Part shown: in pieces, positions 1-11,879 of the stretch | How the letters are laid out: each line of letters opens with the position of its first letter | Position numbering within the stretch: position 1 is the first letter of the stretch | Origin: Dipteronia dyeriana | Taxonomy: Eukaryota; Streptophyta; Magnoliopsida; Sapindales; Sapindaceae | DNA length: 64,000 nt | Direction: 5' to 3' | NCBI GenBank assembly: GCA_032871835.1 | Contig: CM065296.1 | Span: 112,788,146-112,852,145 of the forward strand | Position numbers and translations under genes: made by a program | Notes under the pieces: generated by a model | Told to the model about the DNA's origin: nothing | Seen by the model: only the letters and a program-made list of their open reading frames with translations | Database searches by the model: none

Positions 1-127
1 AATAATAATAATAATATAATAAAATATCATTTAATATATATATATGATATAATAAATATTATTATTATTATAATAATATATATATTATTATAATATATAT
101 ATTAATAATACATATATTAATAATACA

Positions 128-164
<37 letters not shown>

Positions 165-643
165 ATATATATAATAACAATAATGTTTATAATGTATATA
201 AATATATAATATAATATTATATAAATAATATAATATATAATTTATTGGACATGATTGTAATTGTTTGAAAATTTAAAGGGTAAATTGGTTTTTTTAACAC
301 TTGTCTCATGTCATGGGACAAGTTGTCCTAGGGTCTTGGATGGGACAACTTTTTATGATTTTTATCCTACCTTGTCCCGTCTTGTCCCATGTTAAGAACA
401 CGCAAAACGTGGGATAAGAACAAACTGTCTGACGTTGTCTTATCCTGTCCCGTGTACCAAACGCACCTTAAAATACCTGAAAACTACATAACTACATTAT
501 TTTTTTTACAAGCATGTGCACAAATCATGGGCCGCGGGTTCGACGACTTGCGTGCATCATTCGCGTCCGCGGGTTTGCACTCGTGACTAGCTGATTTTGC
601 TACTTGCTTAATTTTTCCAATTCAAAGTTTTAATGACAATTAA
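1..643. repeat. AT-rich low-complexity DNA and intergenic flank
   Basis: The first 240 bases are almost pure A and T with runs of AT and AAT units. Bases 290-475 have several copies of a TTGTCCC-like word in both orientations and end in a phrase often seen at ends of plant MITEs (ACCAAACGCACC), so this may be the inner end of a MITE cut by the window edge. I see no gene. Bases 639-643 (ATTAA) are the left target-site duplication of the solo LTR that follows. Confidence 0.55.
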
Positions 644-759
644 TGATAGGACCCACTTTGACTTATCTCTTGAGTACGAGGGAGATCCTGTGATCTGAGC
701 TTTTTACTAACATGGTAAAAGAATTTCGACTAAAATTCCATTACAAATACTTGCTCTTA

Positions 760-761
<2 letters not shown>

Positions 762-802
<41 letters not shown>
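762..802. repeat. (AT)n microsatellite
   Basis: About 40 bp of near-perfect AT dinucleotides inside solo LTR copy A. Copy B has only a short AT-rich stretch at this point, so the expansion is specific to copy A. Confidence 0.9.
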
Positions 803-810
<8 letters not shown>

Positions 811-929
811 TGTAGAATACAAAATGTACATAACTGCAAGTCTTTTATTGTTATTTTTGTTCATTACAAAAACTCAGTCAAAATCTTGACCAGACAAAAT
901 CCAACCACCTTTTAAAAAAAAAACAACCA

Positions 930-1092
930 GAAATCTGAGTAGAAATCTGAGTAGAAATCCGAGTAGGAAATCTGAATAGGAAATCTGAGTAGGAAATCCG
1001 AGTAAGAAATCCGAATAGGAAGTCCGAGTAGGAAATCCGAGTAGGAAATCCGAATAGGAAGTTTGAGTAGGAAATCCGGGTAGAAAATCCGA
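930..1092. repeat. 13-bp minisatellite in solo LTR copy A
   Basis: About twelve imperfect tandem copies of a 13-bp unit close to GAGTAGGAAATCC, with variants GAATAGG and GAGTAGA. The repeat leaves reading frames open on the minus strand that encode a repeated SDFLLGF peptide; these are not taken as genes. The matching place in copy B carries a different minisatellite. Confidence 0.85.
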
Positions 1093-2659
1093 ACACATTC
1101 CGACCACTTCTAACCATGCATCTCAAAATATGAGTATGAAAGTCAAAATGTATGATTCTTATGCTTCATGATATCATCGAGTTGCCCAAGTCAAAACTGA
1201 AAGGTCCGTACAACCGAGCAACTACCTGGAAAAATATTTTAAAAATAAAATGATGAGCGCTAACGTCCAGTGAGTGAATGAAAACTTTTAAAAACATAAG
1301 TTTTCTTCTAAACAACTCTTTCTATATGCATTCAATAATAGATACTAAATATTACTGTATCATGCCAAATGATTCCATAGTAGTTAAAGATAATATATCT
1401 ACTTTTGTATTTAATAAACTGATATATATCTCTTTTCGAAACAAGAATAATATAATTTATAAAATCGTAATCTGTACCAAATTAGTACCCAGGGATATCT
1501 TCAATACGTACGCCGAATTACTTCGCACATACGCATAGTTGGGAATAACTTCTATCATACACGTGCAGAGCGACTCAATACTCTTAACATCTGTCATACA
1601 CGTACAAAGCGACTCATCTGACATACACATATGTAGATGATCGTGTCAAACTAGACTTATTGACTCTCACAATATAATGAGGTCGGAATGATAGTATAAT
1701 GACAATGTAGGGATCGTTCCCACAGGGATAAAGGTTATGATTACTGGAATTCAAAGGCTTACTAACTATTTGAACAATCTAAAACATGAGTTTCCAAGAG
1801 TTGCAATAAAATAAATTAACTCAAACAAAAACGAAATTATCTAACTCAACACTTATAGAAATGTATGGAAAACATTTTAGAACTCGAATTTGCTTCAACC
1901 CTCCTAATAGCACACTTGACTCCTTTGACTCCTAATTCGTGCGTGTACATGCTATAGATTCGTATTTCCTAAACAAATCTCTAACCTCTCTCGATATATT
2001 TAGAGATAGTATCTATATATACCTGGAATCTTTCTCAAACAATCAGGACATTATATATAGATCCATTAAGAGATTGGAATACAAATTGAACCCTATACGC
2101 TAGCCTAGTGGTTCTAGCACTTTCTAGTCAAGCATAGTGAACATTTATCTAAGCATTGTAGATGCATCTCCTCTCGGTACTTAGCATCCAACCATAGATC
2201 GACTATAAAATGATTAATTAAGCAAAAGCCTTAAGCATTCAAAACATCCATATAGCTTCACAAGCATAAAAATAGGGAAATCAAAGAGTCTATCATAAAT
2301 GAATCAAGGGTTGAGCATCATCTTGTTCTAACATAAGAATAATTAGCTCATTCTATACAAAAATAAACCATAGATGAGTCAACATCAATACAAATCATGA
2401 ATCAATATAAAGAAACAAGAGAAGAGAAGAGTTGAAGAGATAAAACTAAGTTGTAGATTCAATCTCTTATAGCTTGAGCTTCCCTAGCTTCCTTGGATCA
2501 ACCAAACCTTGCCCTAGCTGATCAAATCTTGAAGAACTCAGTCCAGAAGTGAATAGAGAACCTCCAAAACATGAAGAAACAGAGTTGGTCTGATGGGTTG
2601 ACGATTTTCAGATCCCCTTTCTCTCTCCTCTATCTTTTTACTCTATAAGCAATAAGAAG

Positions 2660-2751
2660 CCCCCCCCCCCCCCCCCCCCCCCCACTTATGTAGGAGGGTC
2701 CCAAAGATATCCAATCAGCCTCTAGGAGCACCCCCCCCCCCCCCCCCCCCC
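2660..2751. repeat. Two poly-C tracts in the Athila 3' LTR
   Basis: About 24 C at 2660-2683 and 21 C at 2731-2751 (poly-G on the element's sense strand). The other LTR has one tract of 14 C (14035-14048) and only a short C run in place of the second. They lie about 15-100 bp upstream, in element sense, of a CTTATAGAG word that could be the LTR TATA box. Exact lengths may be affected by sequencing slippage. Confidence 0.85.
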
Positions 2752-2839
2752 TCAATGCTTAATCAGAGATAAGAGAGGGGGTCAAACAATAAAGCACATA
2801 CTCTGTTCGTGAAACAGAGTATTCAAGATCTGCCATAAA

Positions 2840-3100
2840 GTGTGGTTCGATGTGTGGTTCATTTCGACACATCATATCGCACATCAGTTTAATTTAAGAG
2901 GTTGATTTCATACGCGGTACGACGTGCAGTTCGAGTTTCCATATGGTGCGGTACGCATACCGAACTTGAAGCTTTCTACAATTTTACTTGCTAGTGCGGC
3001 TCACTTCGACGTATCGTACCACACTGATTTCTATTGCTCTCCTGCACGGTATGAAGTGCAGTACGCATTTCCTTCTAGTGTGGTTCGCGTACCGCACTTC
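2840..3100. repeat. GGTACG/CGTACC motif cluster in Athila 3' LTR
   Basis: Several copies of a GC-richer motif pair built from GGTACG, GTTCACTTCGAC and CGTACC, arranged so that adjacent words can pair. The same cluster is in the right LTR (14190-14470) and, unusually, in the internal region (6808-7110). Confidence 0.7.
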
Positions 3101-3286
3101 TCTTTCCATACCAAGCTCAAATCTTATTTTTTGCTCTGAAAACTCCCGGTTCGGTACAATGATAACTCCTGGCTAGAGAGGACCTGTTTAAGCATTAAGA
3201 ACTTCAAAAGATAGAGTTTGTAAAGAAAACGAGAGTAAAATTATACAAAATGATGGGTACGTAAAGCATGAAAAATGAGCTTATCA

Positions 3287-3300
3287 ATACCCCCAAACTA
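3287..3300 (-). other. Polypurine tract of the Athila element
   Basis: Read on the minus strand this is TAGTTTGGGGGTAT, directly before the TGATAAGC start of the 3' LTR. Position and composition fit the plus-strand primer of a Gypsy element, and it defines the LTR edge. Confidence 0.75.
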
Positions 3301-5049
3301 GAATTTTTGCTCGACCTTGAGCAAATCCTGTGACAAAAATTGTACGAGAAATAAACTAAATCTATATTTACTTTATTTCTTGCTAAATCAACTGAAGAAC
3401 GAGATACGGATTTGGGTGAATCAAATAGCGGATTACTAGCATGCTAAGACCACTGAGGAGTGCAGACCAAGGTGCCTCAACACAAAGGATTGCAATTCCA
3501 GGCTACATTGTTACTTTAGATCCAGAATTATCAAACACAAAAGTCATATGACTACATTTCACCTTGACTCTAAACCTTAACGGATTCAACTCTCGTTTTT
3601 CCACACATATCCAAGGCTCACTCAACAAGCATATGCACAACACTAGAGTTTTGTATGAAAAGATTAAGAAATGTGAACATATGAAAATCTTTGAATGTTA
3701 GTATTTTAGGAGAAGTGAAAAAAAGTAAACAAGAATCAAACACTATCATTTTTCTGTGGTAACCTTTCCAAAAACAGGTCCTTCCCAAGGATCAGCTAGG
3801 ACTTCTATTTTATTTCACTGGGTATATTTCAAATTGGGTATGGCGATGCTGGGTTGGTATAGATACAGGTGAGGCTAGTGATCGAGCTTGGGTATATGAA
3901 GCATGAAAATGAATAACCATATAGATAGCCCACCTGACTAGGCGCTGATTAAACATAAGAGAATTAAGTGGCTCTATAGGTGTTGATTGCCACAACTTTT
4001 CATTCTTTATCAAAAAAAAAATTGGTAGTTAAGAAATTTGACTAGATTCAGAACTGTACATTTTACTGAGCTTCTTTATGTAAGCCTTCATTAGAACTAC
4101 CAAGTCATGATCATAGCACGGGGTTGGTATTGTGTTTAGGATTTGTGATGTAGTGTGCAACATGGCTGGGTAAATTCATATGGAAATTCTGCACGCACAC
4201 GGTTATGGGACGTGTTTAGGCCATTGTCAAAGGTTTCACACATAAGCCTGCTTCATCTCAAAAGGCATAGAACAAGCAGATCTGAAACCACGACAACAAA
4301 CTCAATGAAGAATTAACAAAAATGCATGATTACTAATGATGCTTCCTAAATGCCTAACGGAAGAGTGTATAGAGAGATGTAAATAACATTGTCGCTCAAG
4401 TGACGCATTTATGGACTCTGTAGACTTACAGGGTAGTCTCCACTAATGGCCTAAACATTTCAAGCGCGCTACCTTCTTCACTGGGACACTATAGAGTCTG
4501 GCAAGATGTGTGCAAGCCATGTGGTGCGGCTTTAGTAAGCACAAACTTAGTGGTACAAAGCATGCAACAACTGTCTGAAAGAGACACAACCCAACAACAT
4601 CTCGTTCGAGCATGGTTAGTGGTCTGAAATTCTACTTAGCAAGAAAAATAAAATTTTGTACAATGTACAATGTTCTCTAAACTTCTATACCAACACCCCC
4701 AAACCAAATCTAACATTGTCCTGAATGAAATTTTGAAGTGAAACTAAATAAATCAGAAAAAATCCAAAATAAGTTAAACAAAAGCCAAAACGAGTTGTCC
4801 ACACATTTAGTAACATGTGCTAAGTCTACTAGCTAGAACAACAAAACAATAATATCATGGAAAAACAAACATAAACGTAAAAGTTTGTTAGAGATATCAT
4901 GGTGCTATATGTGTCCCTTTCCTCTGTCCTGCCATGCAGCTGTCTCCTCTGCTCGAACCCTCTAAACCTCTGTTGCAGCCTTCTGGGCGGCCTGGTCCTC
5001 TGAAATTGAGATGACGGTAGAAGACGGACGAGGTCTCCTCCTCCTCTAA
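3301..5049 (-). other. Athila 3' non-coding region
   Basis: No supported gene. The sequence lies between the env-like frame and the polypurine tract. Around 4830-5090 a minus-strand frame is open, but it is the out-of-frame tail of the env-like region. Confidence 0.6.
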
Positions 5050-5921
5050 AAAGTCTGGAAGCCAGCTTGCCTCCGGATGTCAACAATATCATATCTCTGG
5101 TCTCTCATCTCGTCCTTAAAGAGATCCATCCTAGAATGTATCAGATCTGTCCACTCCCTCACTACCTGTAGGTTATCCTAGAGGCCAATCATACCAAGCC
5201 GGTTGCCCTCTACAGCGCTCAGAATCTTGGCTAGCATGGACTGTGACGCAGGATCCTCATAGTCCTGGTCCTCTTCCTCTGATTCCCCAAATTCAAAATT
5301 AGGTTACTCTTCACCCGGAGTGCTGGATGGACCCTCAGCAATCCTCGGCCTCTTCTTTCCCTTGGTCTTGATTGTAATGTCCTGCCATGATATTTTATTG
5401 AGGTCCCTTACGGGGTTGATCTTTAATTCATCTGTGGTAATTTCTGGGACTCCTTCTTTCTTTATGAGAATAGTGATAAGACTAAGAAAGATGATTGACC
5501 TCGGCTTTACCTGTGGATACACGTTAATCGAGGCTACCTCTAAAATTGCATTCATTATGACTTGGCCTATATCAATCTTTGTCTGATCTTGAATGTAGCT
5601 GAGTAAATCTGCTATAGGCTCTGAAACTGTGGTCCTGTGAGTGGTTGGCAGGAGGGAGAAAGTGTTGAAAAGGTTCCAAAACGCCAACTCCTAAGGTAGC
5701 TCTGATTGTTTAAGCATGTGACCATGTTCCAATACATCATCATTTGTCCCTCTGAGTGCCCTAGCCTGACTTTGTTTAGTGTTATGCCTACTCTTATACC
5801 CTTTGCTGAACTGTGGGTAGTCTGACGTGCCAAAGTGAGCGTTGATCTTGGTGGTATTAATCATGACTGGTATGTCTCTTACCAAAACCGGTATACCTTC
5901 CTTCATTGCCTCTAGTATCAT
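5050..5921 (-). pseudogene. Athila env-like / plant transposon protein remnant
   Basis: Three overlapping minus-strand frames (5921-5691, 5833-5612, 5687-5304) make one broken reading frame after pol. The middle part has the segment around IDIGQVIMNAI and then PRSIIFLSLITIL, which resembles the putative plant transposon protein domain common in Athila 3' regions. After a stop near 5304 the frame continues to about 5050 with an acidic stretch (EFGESEEEDQDYED) and two more stops. I see no convincing signal peptide or transmembrane segment, so an envelope role is not shown. The family link is from memory of the domain. Confidence 0.55.
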
Positions 5922-6807
5922 ACTGGTGTAGAACTCTTTACCAATGAAACATTAGCGTCCGTCGAGACACTGACAAAGTTCTGTCATCCTCTTTGTGTCA
6001 CAGTCGTGGGGATTGGTGTATCCTTGAGTTTCACAAGGTGCATACCTCTCTAAAAAATAATGTTTGCATCGTTGCGCTTTTCCATCCGTCTCCCATAATC
6101 ACGGTTCCACACACACTATTGCATCGCTCTAGATGATGATTCGACTTTCCTCATTCCGGTGAGAGCGGACTTTATGTTCCTACAAAAACAAACCAAGAAA
6201 ACACAAAAACATAAAAAATCCACAACCACTCTTAGTTCTATCACTTCAAACAACACAATCAACATGACAATCCAAAGTATCTATCTCCTTATAAGCTTCC
6301 ACAAAATTGAGGCAAAGCATAATCACAAATATAGCCTAATTTATCGATTATTCCTCCATCATATGCGAAAAACTACTCACACAATCATTAAAAACAACTC
6401 AATTGCACCCACAACCACCCTAAATTCGGAATTTCTTCAAAAACCCACAAATCCACACACAAAAATTGCTCAAACAATCTATAAATACTATATTATGGTA
6501 TTTCATGTGTGATTGTGGTCTACAAAACCAATTAAAACTCAAGAAAAGCAAACTAACAAGAAAACCCCCAAAATTTTGAAACTAACCTATACAATCATAC
6601 ATAAAACTATGCCCTAGCTTGATTTGATTAAAAGATGCTAAATCTAGGGTATGATTCCATGAAGAAAAGATAAAAAGATAGAGAGAAGAAGGAGTTAGAA
6701 ACATACCGGTCGAAATCGTGGAAGGCTTTAGCTTGAGAGAGTTTTGAAAATTTTGAAGAGAGTGTGAGATTGAGAGAATGTCTCGTTTCTCTCTTTAAAT
6801 TCGAAAA
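5922..6807 (-). other. Athila internal region, no intact gene
   Basis: The part near 5922-6160 continues the env-like frame upstream with stops (for example a CFIGKEFY stretch). From 6160 to 6800 the DNA is A-rich and contains an open plus-strand frame of low-complexity composition (Lys, Thr and Asn rich), which I do not regard as a gene. Confidence 0.5.
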
Positions 6808-7110
6808 ACCAGACGCGGTACGAAGTGTAGTTCACTTCGACACTTCTTACCGCACTTACCTGCATATCCCGTGGTAAAGAGCCTGTTTTATGCCCAGACT
6901 ACGGTACATGTTACGGTTCACTTCGATGCAGCGTACCGTAACTTGGGCATCAAAATTCTTCTGCCCTTATGCTCGGTACGTGATACGGTTCGTATCGACG
7001 CAGCGTACCGCAACGTGGGCATTTAAATTCTTCTGCCTTTATGTGTGGTACGAAGTGCAGTACACACTTCCTTCTAGTGCAGTACGTGTATCACACTTCA
7101 TATCAGCATT
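6808..7110. repeat. LTR-like GGTACG/CGTACC cluster inside the Athila element
   Basis: At least four copies of the GGTACG...GTTC...CGTACC arrangement, including the dyad GATACGGTTCGTATC near 6968. The wording matches the clusters in both LTRs, but this copy is about 3.5 kb inside the element, just after integrase. Confidence 0.7.
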
Positions 7111-7350
7111 GGCCTGATGAAGGCATTTCATTTACGCGATTCTTTTCCCAGAATTTTCTCCCTTCTGTTTACACTCATATACTCTTTCAAAACTCACAAA
7201 ATCACATCAAATGTTAAGGTGAAAACAGGTGATCCAGCATGCAATAAAACCAAAAACAATTATGCCATTCGAAAGGAAATTTAAATTAAACTGAAAACTA
7301 AATTTACTATTTACAAATATGGTACCTTTCCTTCATTCTCAGGTGGGGTC

Positions 7351-8340
7351 TCAGAGGTGGATTACCTCCATGATTTGTTCTGTCTCATGCTCCCGGTAGA
7401 TTTTCAGTCTTTGTCCATTTACCTTGAAGCTTTCCCTTTCATCATTTTCGATCTCAACCGTTCCATATGGGAAAACGTGCTTCACAGTAAATGGCCCCGT
7501 CCATTTGCTCTTCAACTTTCTAGGGAAGAGAAGAAGTCTTGAGTTGTACAGTAAGACTTGGTTACCCATCTGATTGTCCTTATTCACCAATCGATTATCA
7601 TGCCATTTCTTACTTTTCTCTTTGTAAATCCGGGCATTCTCATAAGCATCTAGACGCATTTCGTCTAGCTCATTCAACTGGATGAGTCTCTTTACACCGA
7701 CAAATCTCATATCGAAGTTTAATGCCTTTACCACCCAAAAGGCTTTGTGATCTAATTCAACTGGAAGGTGACATTCTTTTTCGAACACCAACCTGAAAGG
7801 AGACATGCCAATTGGAGTCTTGAAAGCAGTTCTGTATGCCCATAACGCATCATCAAGCTATTTTTTCCAATCTTTTCTTCGAATCCCATGGTCTTCTCTA
7901 GAATACTTTTGAGCTCACGGTTCGAGATTTCAGCTTGCCCGTTTGCTTGCGGATGGTAAGGAGTGGTCACTCTATGCCTTACACCATATTTTCTTAGCAA
8001 TGCTTCAAATTGTTTATTGCAGAAATGTGAGCCTTTATCGCTCACTATTGCCCTTGGTGTGCCAAACCGTGAGAAAATGTGCTTCTTCAAAAACTCAGTG
8101 ACTGTTTTTGCATCACTTGTTGGAGTGGCCACGGTTTCAACCATTTGGACACATAGTCCACTACTACCAGTATGTATTGATTCCCGTGTGAATTTGGGAA
8201 AGCGCCCATGAAGTCTTGACCCCACACATCAAATAACTCCACCTCCAACAAGAAATTCAATGGCATTTCATCCTTTTTATTGATGTTTTCGGTTCTTTGG
8301 GCACCGGTCGCATGCTTCTACAAAGCTTCTAGCATCATGA
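7351..8340 (-). pseudogene. Athila integrase remnant
   Basis: Minus-strand frames 8225-7752 and 7806-7351 hold the integrase. The second catalytic Asp is in IVSDKGSHF and the Glu in PQANGQAEISNRELK. The C-terminal frame has the chromatin-side GPF motif ([21 protein letters not shown] region). The zinc-binding part near 8340-8280 and the first catalytic Asp region are out of frame, and a second frameshift near 7800 separates core from C-terminus. Such an enzyme would join cDNA ends to host DNA; this copy is dead. Confidence 0.85.
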
Positions 8341-8379
8341 AAAAAGGGTAGGCCACCAGAAACCAGATTGAAGAATCTT

Positions 8380-9993
8380 TCATGCTGTTTGGATTATACC
8401 AAAATGTCCCCCACACTCTCTGGATTGACAATGGCCTAATACGCTATTCATCCCTTCTTCCGGTAAGCACATTCTTATCATTCCATCCGTGCAATTTAAG
8501 AACAACAAGAGCTCATCCCATAAATACCACTTCACTTTATGCAAAAACCTCTTCATCTGGTTGTAGTTAAGGTCAATTGGCATAATAGCACTAGCTAGAT
8601 AGTTCACATAGTCGGTAAACCATGGAACCATAAGATTTTTCAGAGCAAATAGCCGCTCATCTGAAAATTGCTCATTGATTGGAATCACTATCTCTTCCTT
8701 CTTGTCTCTTTCTAACCTGGATAGGTGATCTGCTACAAGGTTCTCTGTTCCTTTCTTATCACTGATTTCCAGGTCGAACTCTCGTAGGAGCAAAACCTAT
8801 CTTATCAATTGAGGCTTCGCATCTTTCTTGTTCAACAAATACTTGATGGTTGCATGATCTGTGTACACGATGACCTTTGAACCTACCAAGTAAGATATAA
8901 ATTTATTGAATGCAAGAACTATAGCCAAAAGCTCATTTTCTGTTATTGCATAATTGACTTGGGCATCATCAAAGGTTTGGCTTGCATAGTAGATCACATG
9001 AAGCCTCTTCTCTTTCTGTTGCCCCAAAACTGCTCCCACTGTAAAATCACTGGCATCACACATCAATTCGAACGGTAAACTCAAAGCAGGGGCAGAAATG
9101 ATTGGAGCCAATGTAAGTTCTTTCTTCAAAAGGCTAAAAGTTGTATAACACCCTGCATCAAATACGAAAGGTGAATCTTTCATAAAAAAAGTATACAAGG
9201 GCTTCGAAATTTTTGAAAAGTCTTTGATGAAGTGCCTGTAAAACCCAGAGTGGCCTAGAAAACTCCTAATGCCTTTAACTGACACCGGAGGTGGTAACTT
9301 CTCTATCACTTCAATCTTTGTTCTATCCACTTCTATTCCTTGGCTTGAAATTCGATGACCGAACACTATCCCTTCTTTCACCATAAATAGGCACTTCTCC
9401 CAATTGAGAACAAGATTCGTTTCTTCACATCTCTCCAATACAAATGTCAAGTTCTTTAAACAGTTGTCAATTGACGTCCCAAAAATCGAGAAGTCATCCA
9501 TAAAGACTTCTATAAACTTTTCCACCATGTCAGAGAATATTACCGTCATACACCTCTGAAATATAGTTGGAGCATTACATAATCCAAACGGCATTCTTCT
9601 GTAGGCAAATGTCTCATAAGAATATGTGAAGGTGGTCTTTTCATGGTCTTCGGGGTCTATGGGGATTTTGTTATATCCTGAATAATCATCAAAGAAACAG
9701 TAGTATTTGTGTCATGCCAATCTTTCTAGCATCTGATCAATAAAAGGCAGCGAGAAATGATCTTTCCTTATAGCACTATTCAGCTTCCGGTAGTCTATAC
9801 ACACTCTCCATCCTGAAATCTTTCGGGTGGGAATCAACTCGTTGTTAGCATTTTGTACTACGGTGATCCCACATTTCTTTCGCACTAACTGAACCGGGCT
9901 CACCCACGGACTATCCGTAATTGGATATATAATTCCTGCATCTAGAAGTTTTAAGATTTCTGCCTTTACCACCTCCTTCATGTTTGGGTTCAA
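8380..9993 (-). pseudogene. Athila reverse transcriptase and RNase H remnant
   Basis: Frames 9993-9712, 9594-8797 and 8793-8380 carry the palm and RNase H. Visible motifs are SPWVSPVQLVRKK, WRVCIDYRKLN, the motif A Asp in a FFDDYSGY segment (interrupted upstream by an in-frame TGA near 9712), [10 protein letters not shown], and the catalytic VFMDDFS box. RNase H shows [22 protein letters not shown] and [12 protein letters not shown]. The frame passes stops near 9712 and 8796. The enzyme would copy the element RNA into cDNA. Confidence 0.9.
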
Positions 9994-9999
9994 TTTTCT

Positions 10000-11396
10000 T
10001 TAGTGCTCCATTGATGGCTTGAATTGCTCTTCCATCAAGATCTTGTGTATACACAAGGATGGGCTAATTCCCTTAATGTTAGAAATAGACCACTCTATAG
10101 CCTTCTTATGTTCTCTAAGAACTCTCAACAACTTTCTTTCTTCCACTTTGTTCAACAGATATGACAAAATCGTCGGTAAACTTGTTGGTTCTTCTAGAAA
10201 GACATACTTTAAGTGAGAAGGTATTTTTTTTAGCTCAAGTAGTGGAGGCCTTTCTATGGAGGAAGGAATTCTTGGCTTGCCTTGGCTAAGGTCTTCGAAT
10301 CTCCATCTATTCTTGGTTCGCCATACCGGTATTACATCTAAACTCGTTGCACATTCTGCTATTTCCTCAATCTTGTCTTCAGTTGTTGCACTTTTACTGA
10401 TGCAAGCTAACAAATGCGTATCCGCTTCTTTCATTCTTAAAAGTTCATCCACACTTGTATCCATACTCTCTACTCTCAAACAATCATCTACTGGATCCGG
10501 CTTTTTCACAATTTTAACCATATCAAATACAACCTTTTCCTCACCAACTCTTAAAGTCATCTTGTCATCCCTTAGGTCTATCACAGCTCCTGCGGTCTTC
10601 AGAATTGTCTTCCTAAGAGTAGAGGTACTTCTACATCTTCCCCCATGTCTAAAATCACAAAGTCAACCGAGAAGTATAACTTGTCTACCTTGACCGAAAC
10701 ATCTTCCATCACTCCTCTCAGATACTTGATTGATCGATCCGCTAGTTGCAAAGTGACATTGGTTGGCGTCACTTCTCCAACTCCCAACTTTTGAAAATTT
10801 GAGAACGACGTTAGATTATTGCTAGCTCCCGATTCAATTAAAGCCTTACTGAATTCTGATGTACCAATGGTACAAGGGATGGTGAATTTCCCAGGATCCT
10901 TCAATTTAGGTGGAAGCTTGTTCTGTAGTATAGCACTACATTGTTTCGTCAAAGTCACTGTTTCGAACTCTTCTAGCTTCCTTTTGTTAAATAGAAGCTC
11001 CTTTAAGAACTTCACATAGGTCGGCATCCATGCTAGAGCTTCGGCAAACGGGATATTGATGTGCAGTTTCTTGAACATTTCCAAGAACTTTGCAAAGCTC
11101 TGAGCATCCTTATGTTGTCTCCGCCTTTGCGGATATGGAATAGATGAAACATATGTTTTGACTTGTGGAGGTGTTAGTGGCTCACTTTCTTGATCCTTTT
11201 CCAAGATCACTTCCTCATTTCTCAACTCTTCATTCTTATCAACCTCTACTTCCTCTCTATCTTCAATCATAACCTCCTCTCTTATCCCAAAGTCCTTTGG
11301 CAACTTCACATTCTTTCCACTCCTTAGAGTGATTGGCTGACATTGATCTTTTGGATTGGTGATCGTATCGCTGGGAAAAGTCCATTGTTGTCTCAC
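10000..11396 (-). pseudogene. Athila protease and pol N-terminal region
   Basis: Frame 11396-10599 has the PITLRSGK segment typical of the gag-protease junction in Athila-like elements, then a retropepsin-like fold: the usual catalytic Asp triplet is replaced by ESGA (segment ALIESGASNNL), followed by LGRQF. Frame 10584-10000 is the linker up to reverse transcriptase (PPLLELKKIPSHLKYVFL, typical of Gypsy pol), ending at an in-frame TAA. The Asp to Glu change plus a frameshift near 10590 argue that the protease is inactive. Confidence 0.83.
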
Positions 11397-11879
11397 TTGG
11401 GCTCCCCTGGATAACTGACCGACTTATATCTCTAAATTTTTAATGGAGGCTTGGTTGTTCTTCGATATCTGATCCATCTTAACATCTAGCTTCTTAAGTG
11501 TGGCATATTGAGTGTCCATGCGGCTGTCTATCTTCACCAAGTACTTGGAAAAAAGATTGTCAATTGCTGGCTTCCTTTCCACCTCAAAGGCTCGATTCTG
11601 GTTCTGATAACTAGGATTCTGTCGATTGTAAACCTCGACAGTTCGTTATTGGTTGTCAAAACCTGGATGTTGTCTTTGAATCAAATTCTGTTATGGTTAT
11701 GGTTGTGGTTCTTGTTTTTGTTGTTGGGTATCCTTCCACGAGAAATTTGGATTGTTCCTCCATCCTGGGTTATACGTGTTTGAATAGGGATTGTTCTGAG
11801 GATTCTGAGTTGCTTGTTAGTTGTTGAAGTTTCTGTTATATCCAACGAAAGCTACTTGATCTGACGAATCTGAAGCAAA

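Larger units (their letters stand above)
1638..3286 (-). repeat. 3' LTR of the Athila element
   Basis: Runs from TGATCGTG at 1638 to TTATCA at 3286, giving TGAT...ATCA ends. It matches 13014-14625 in the same order. It carries two long C tracts and a series of GGTACG/CGTACC motifs. Its U3 end extends about 30 bp beyond the matching end of the right LTR. Confidence 0.87.

Noticed and set aside
874..1126. Two minus-strand ORFs of about 80 codons with repeated SDFLLGF peptides
   Set aside because: They are products of the 13-bp minisatellite in the solo LTR, whose unit keeps frames open. No start context or homology supports a gene.
6159..6512. 117-codon plus-strand ORF inside the Athila element
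   Set aside because: Composition is Lys/Thr/Asn low complexity, it opposes the element, and no domain is recognisable.
7351..9993. Possibility that the Athila element is autonomous
   Set aside because: Reverse transcriptase, RNase H and integrase are split by several stops and frameshifts, and the protease triplet is ESG.
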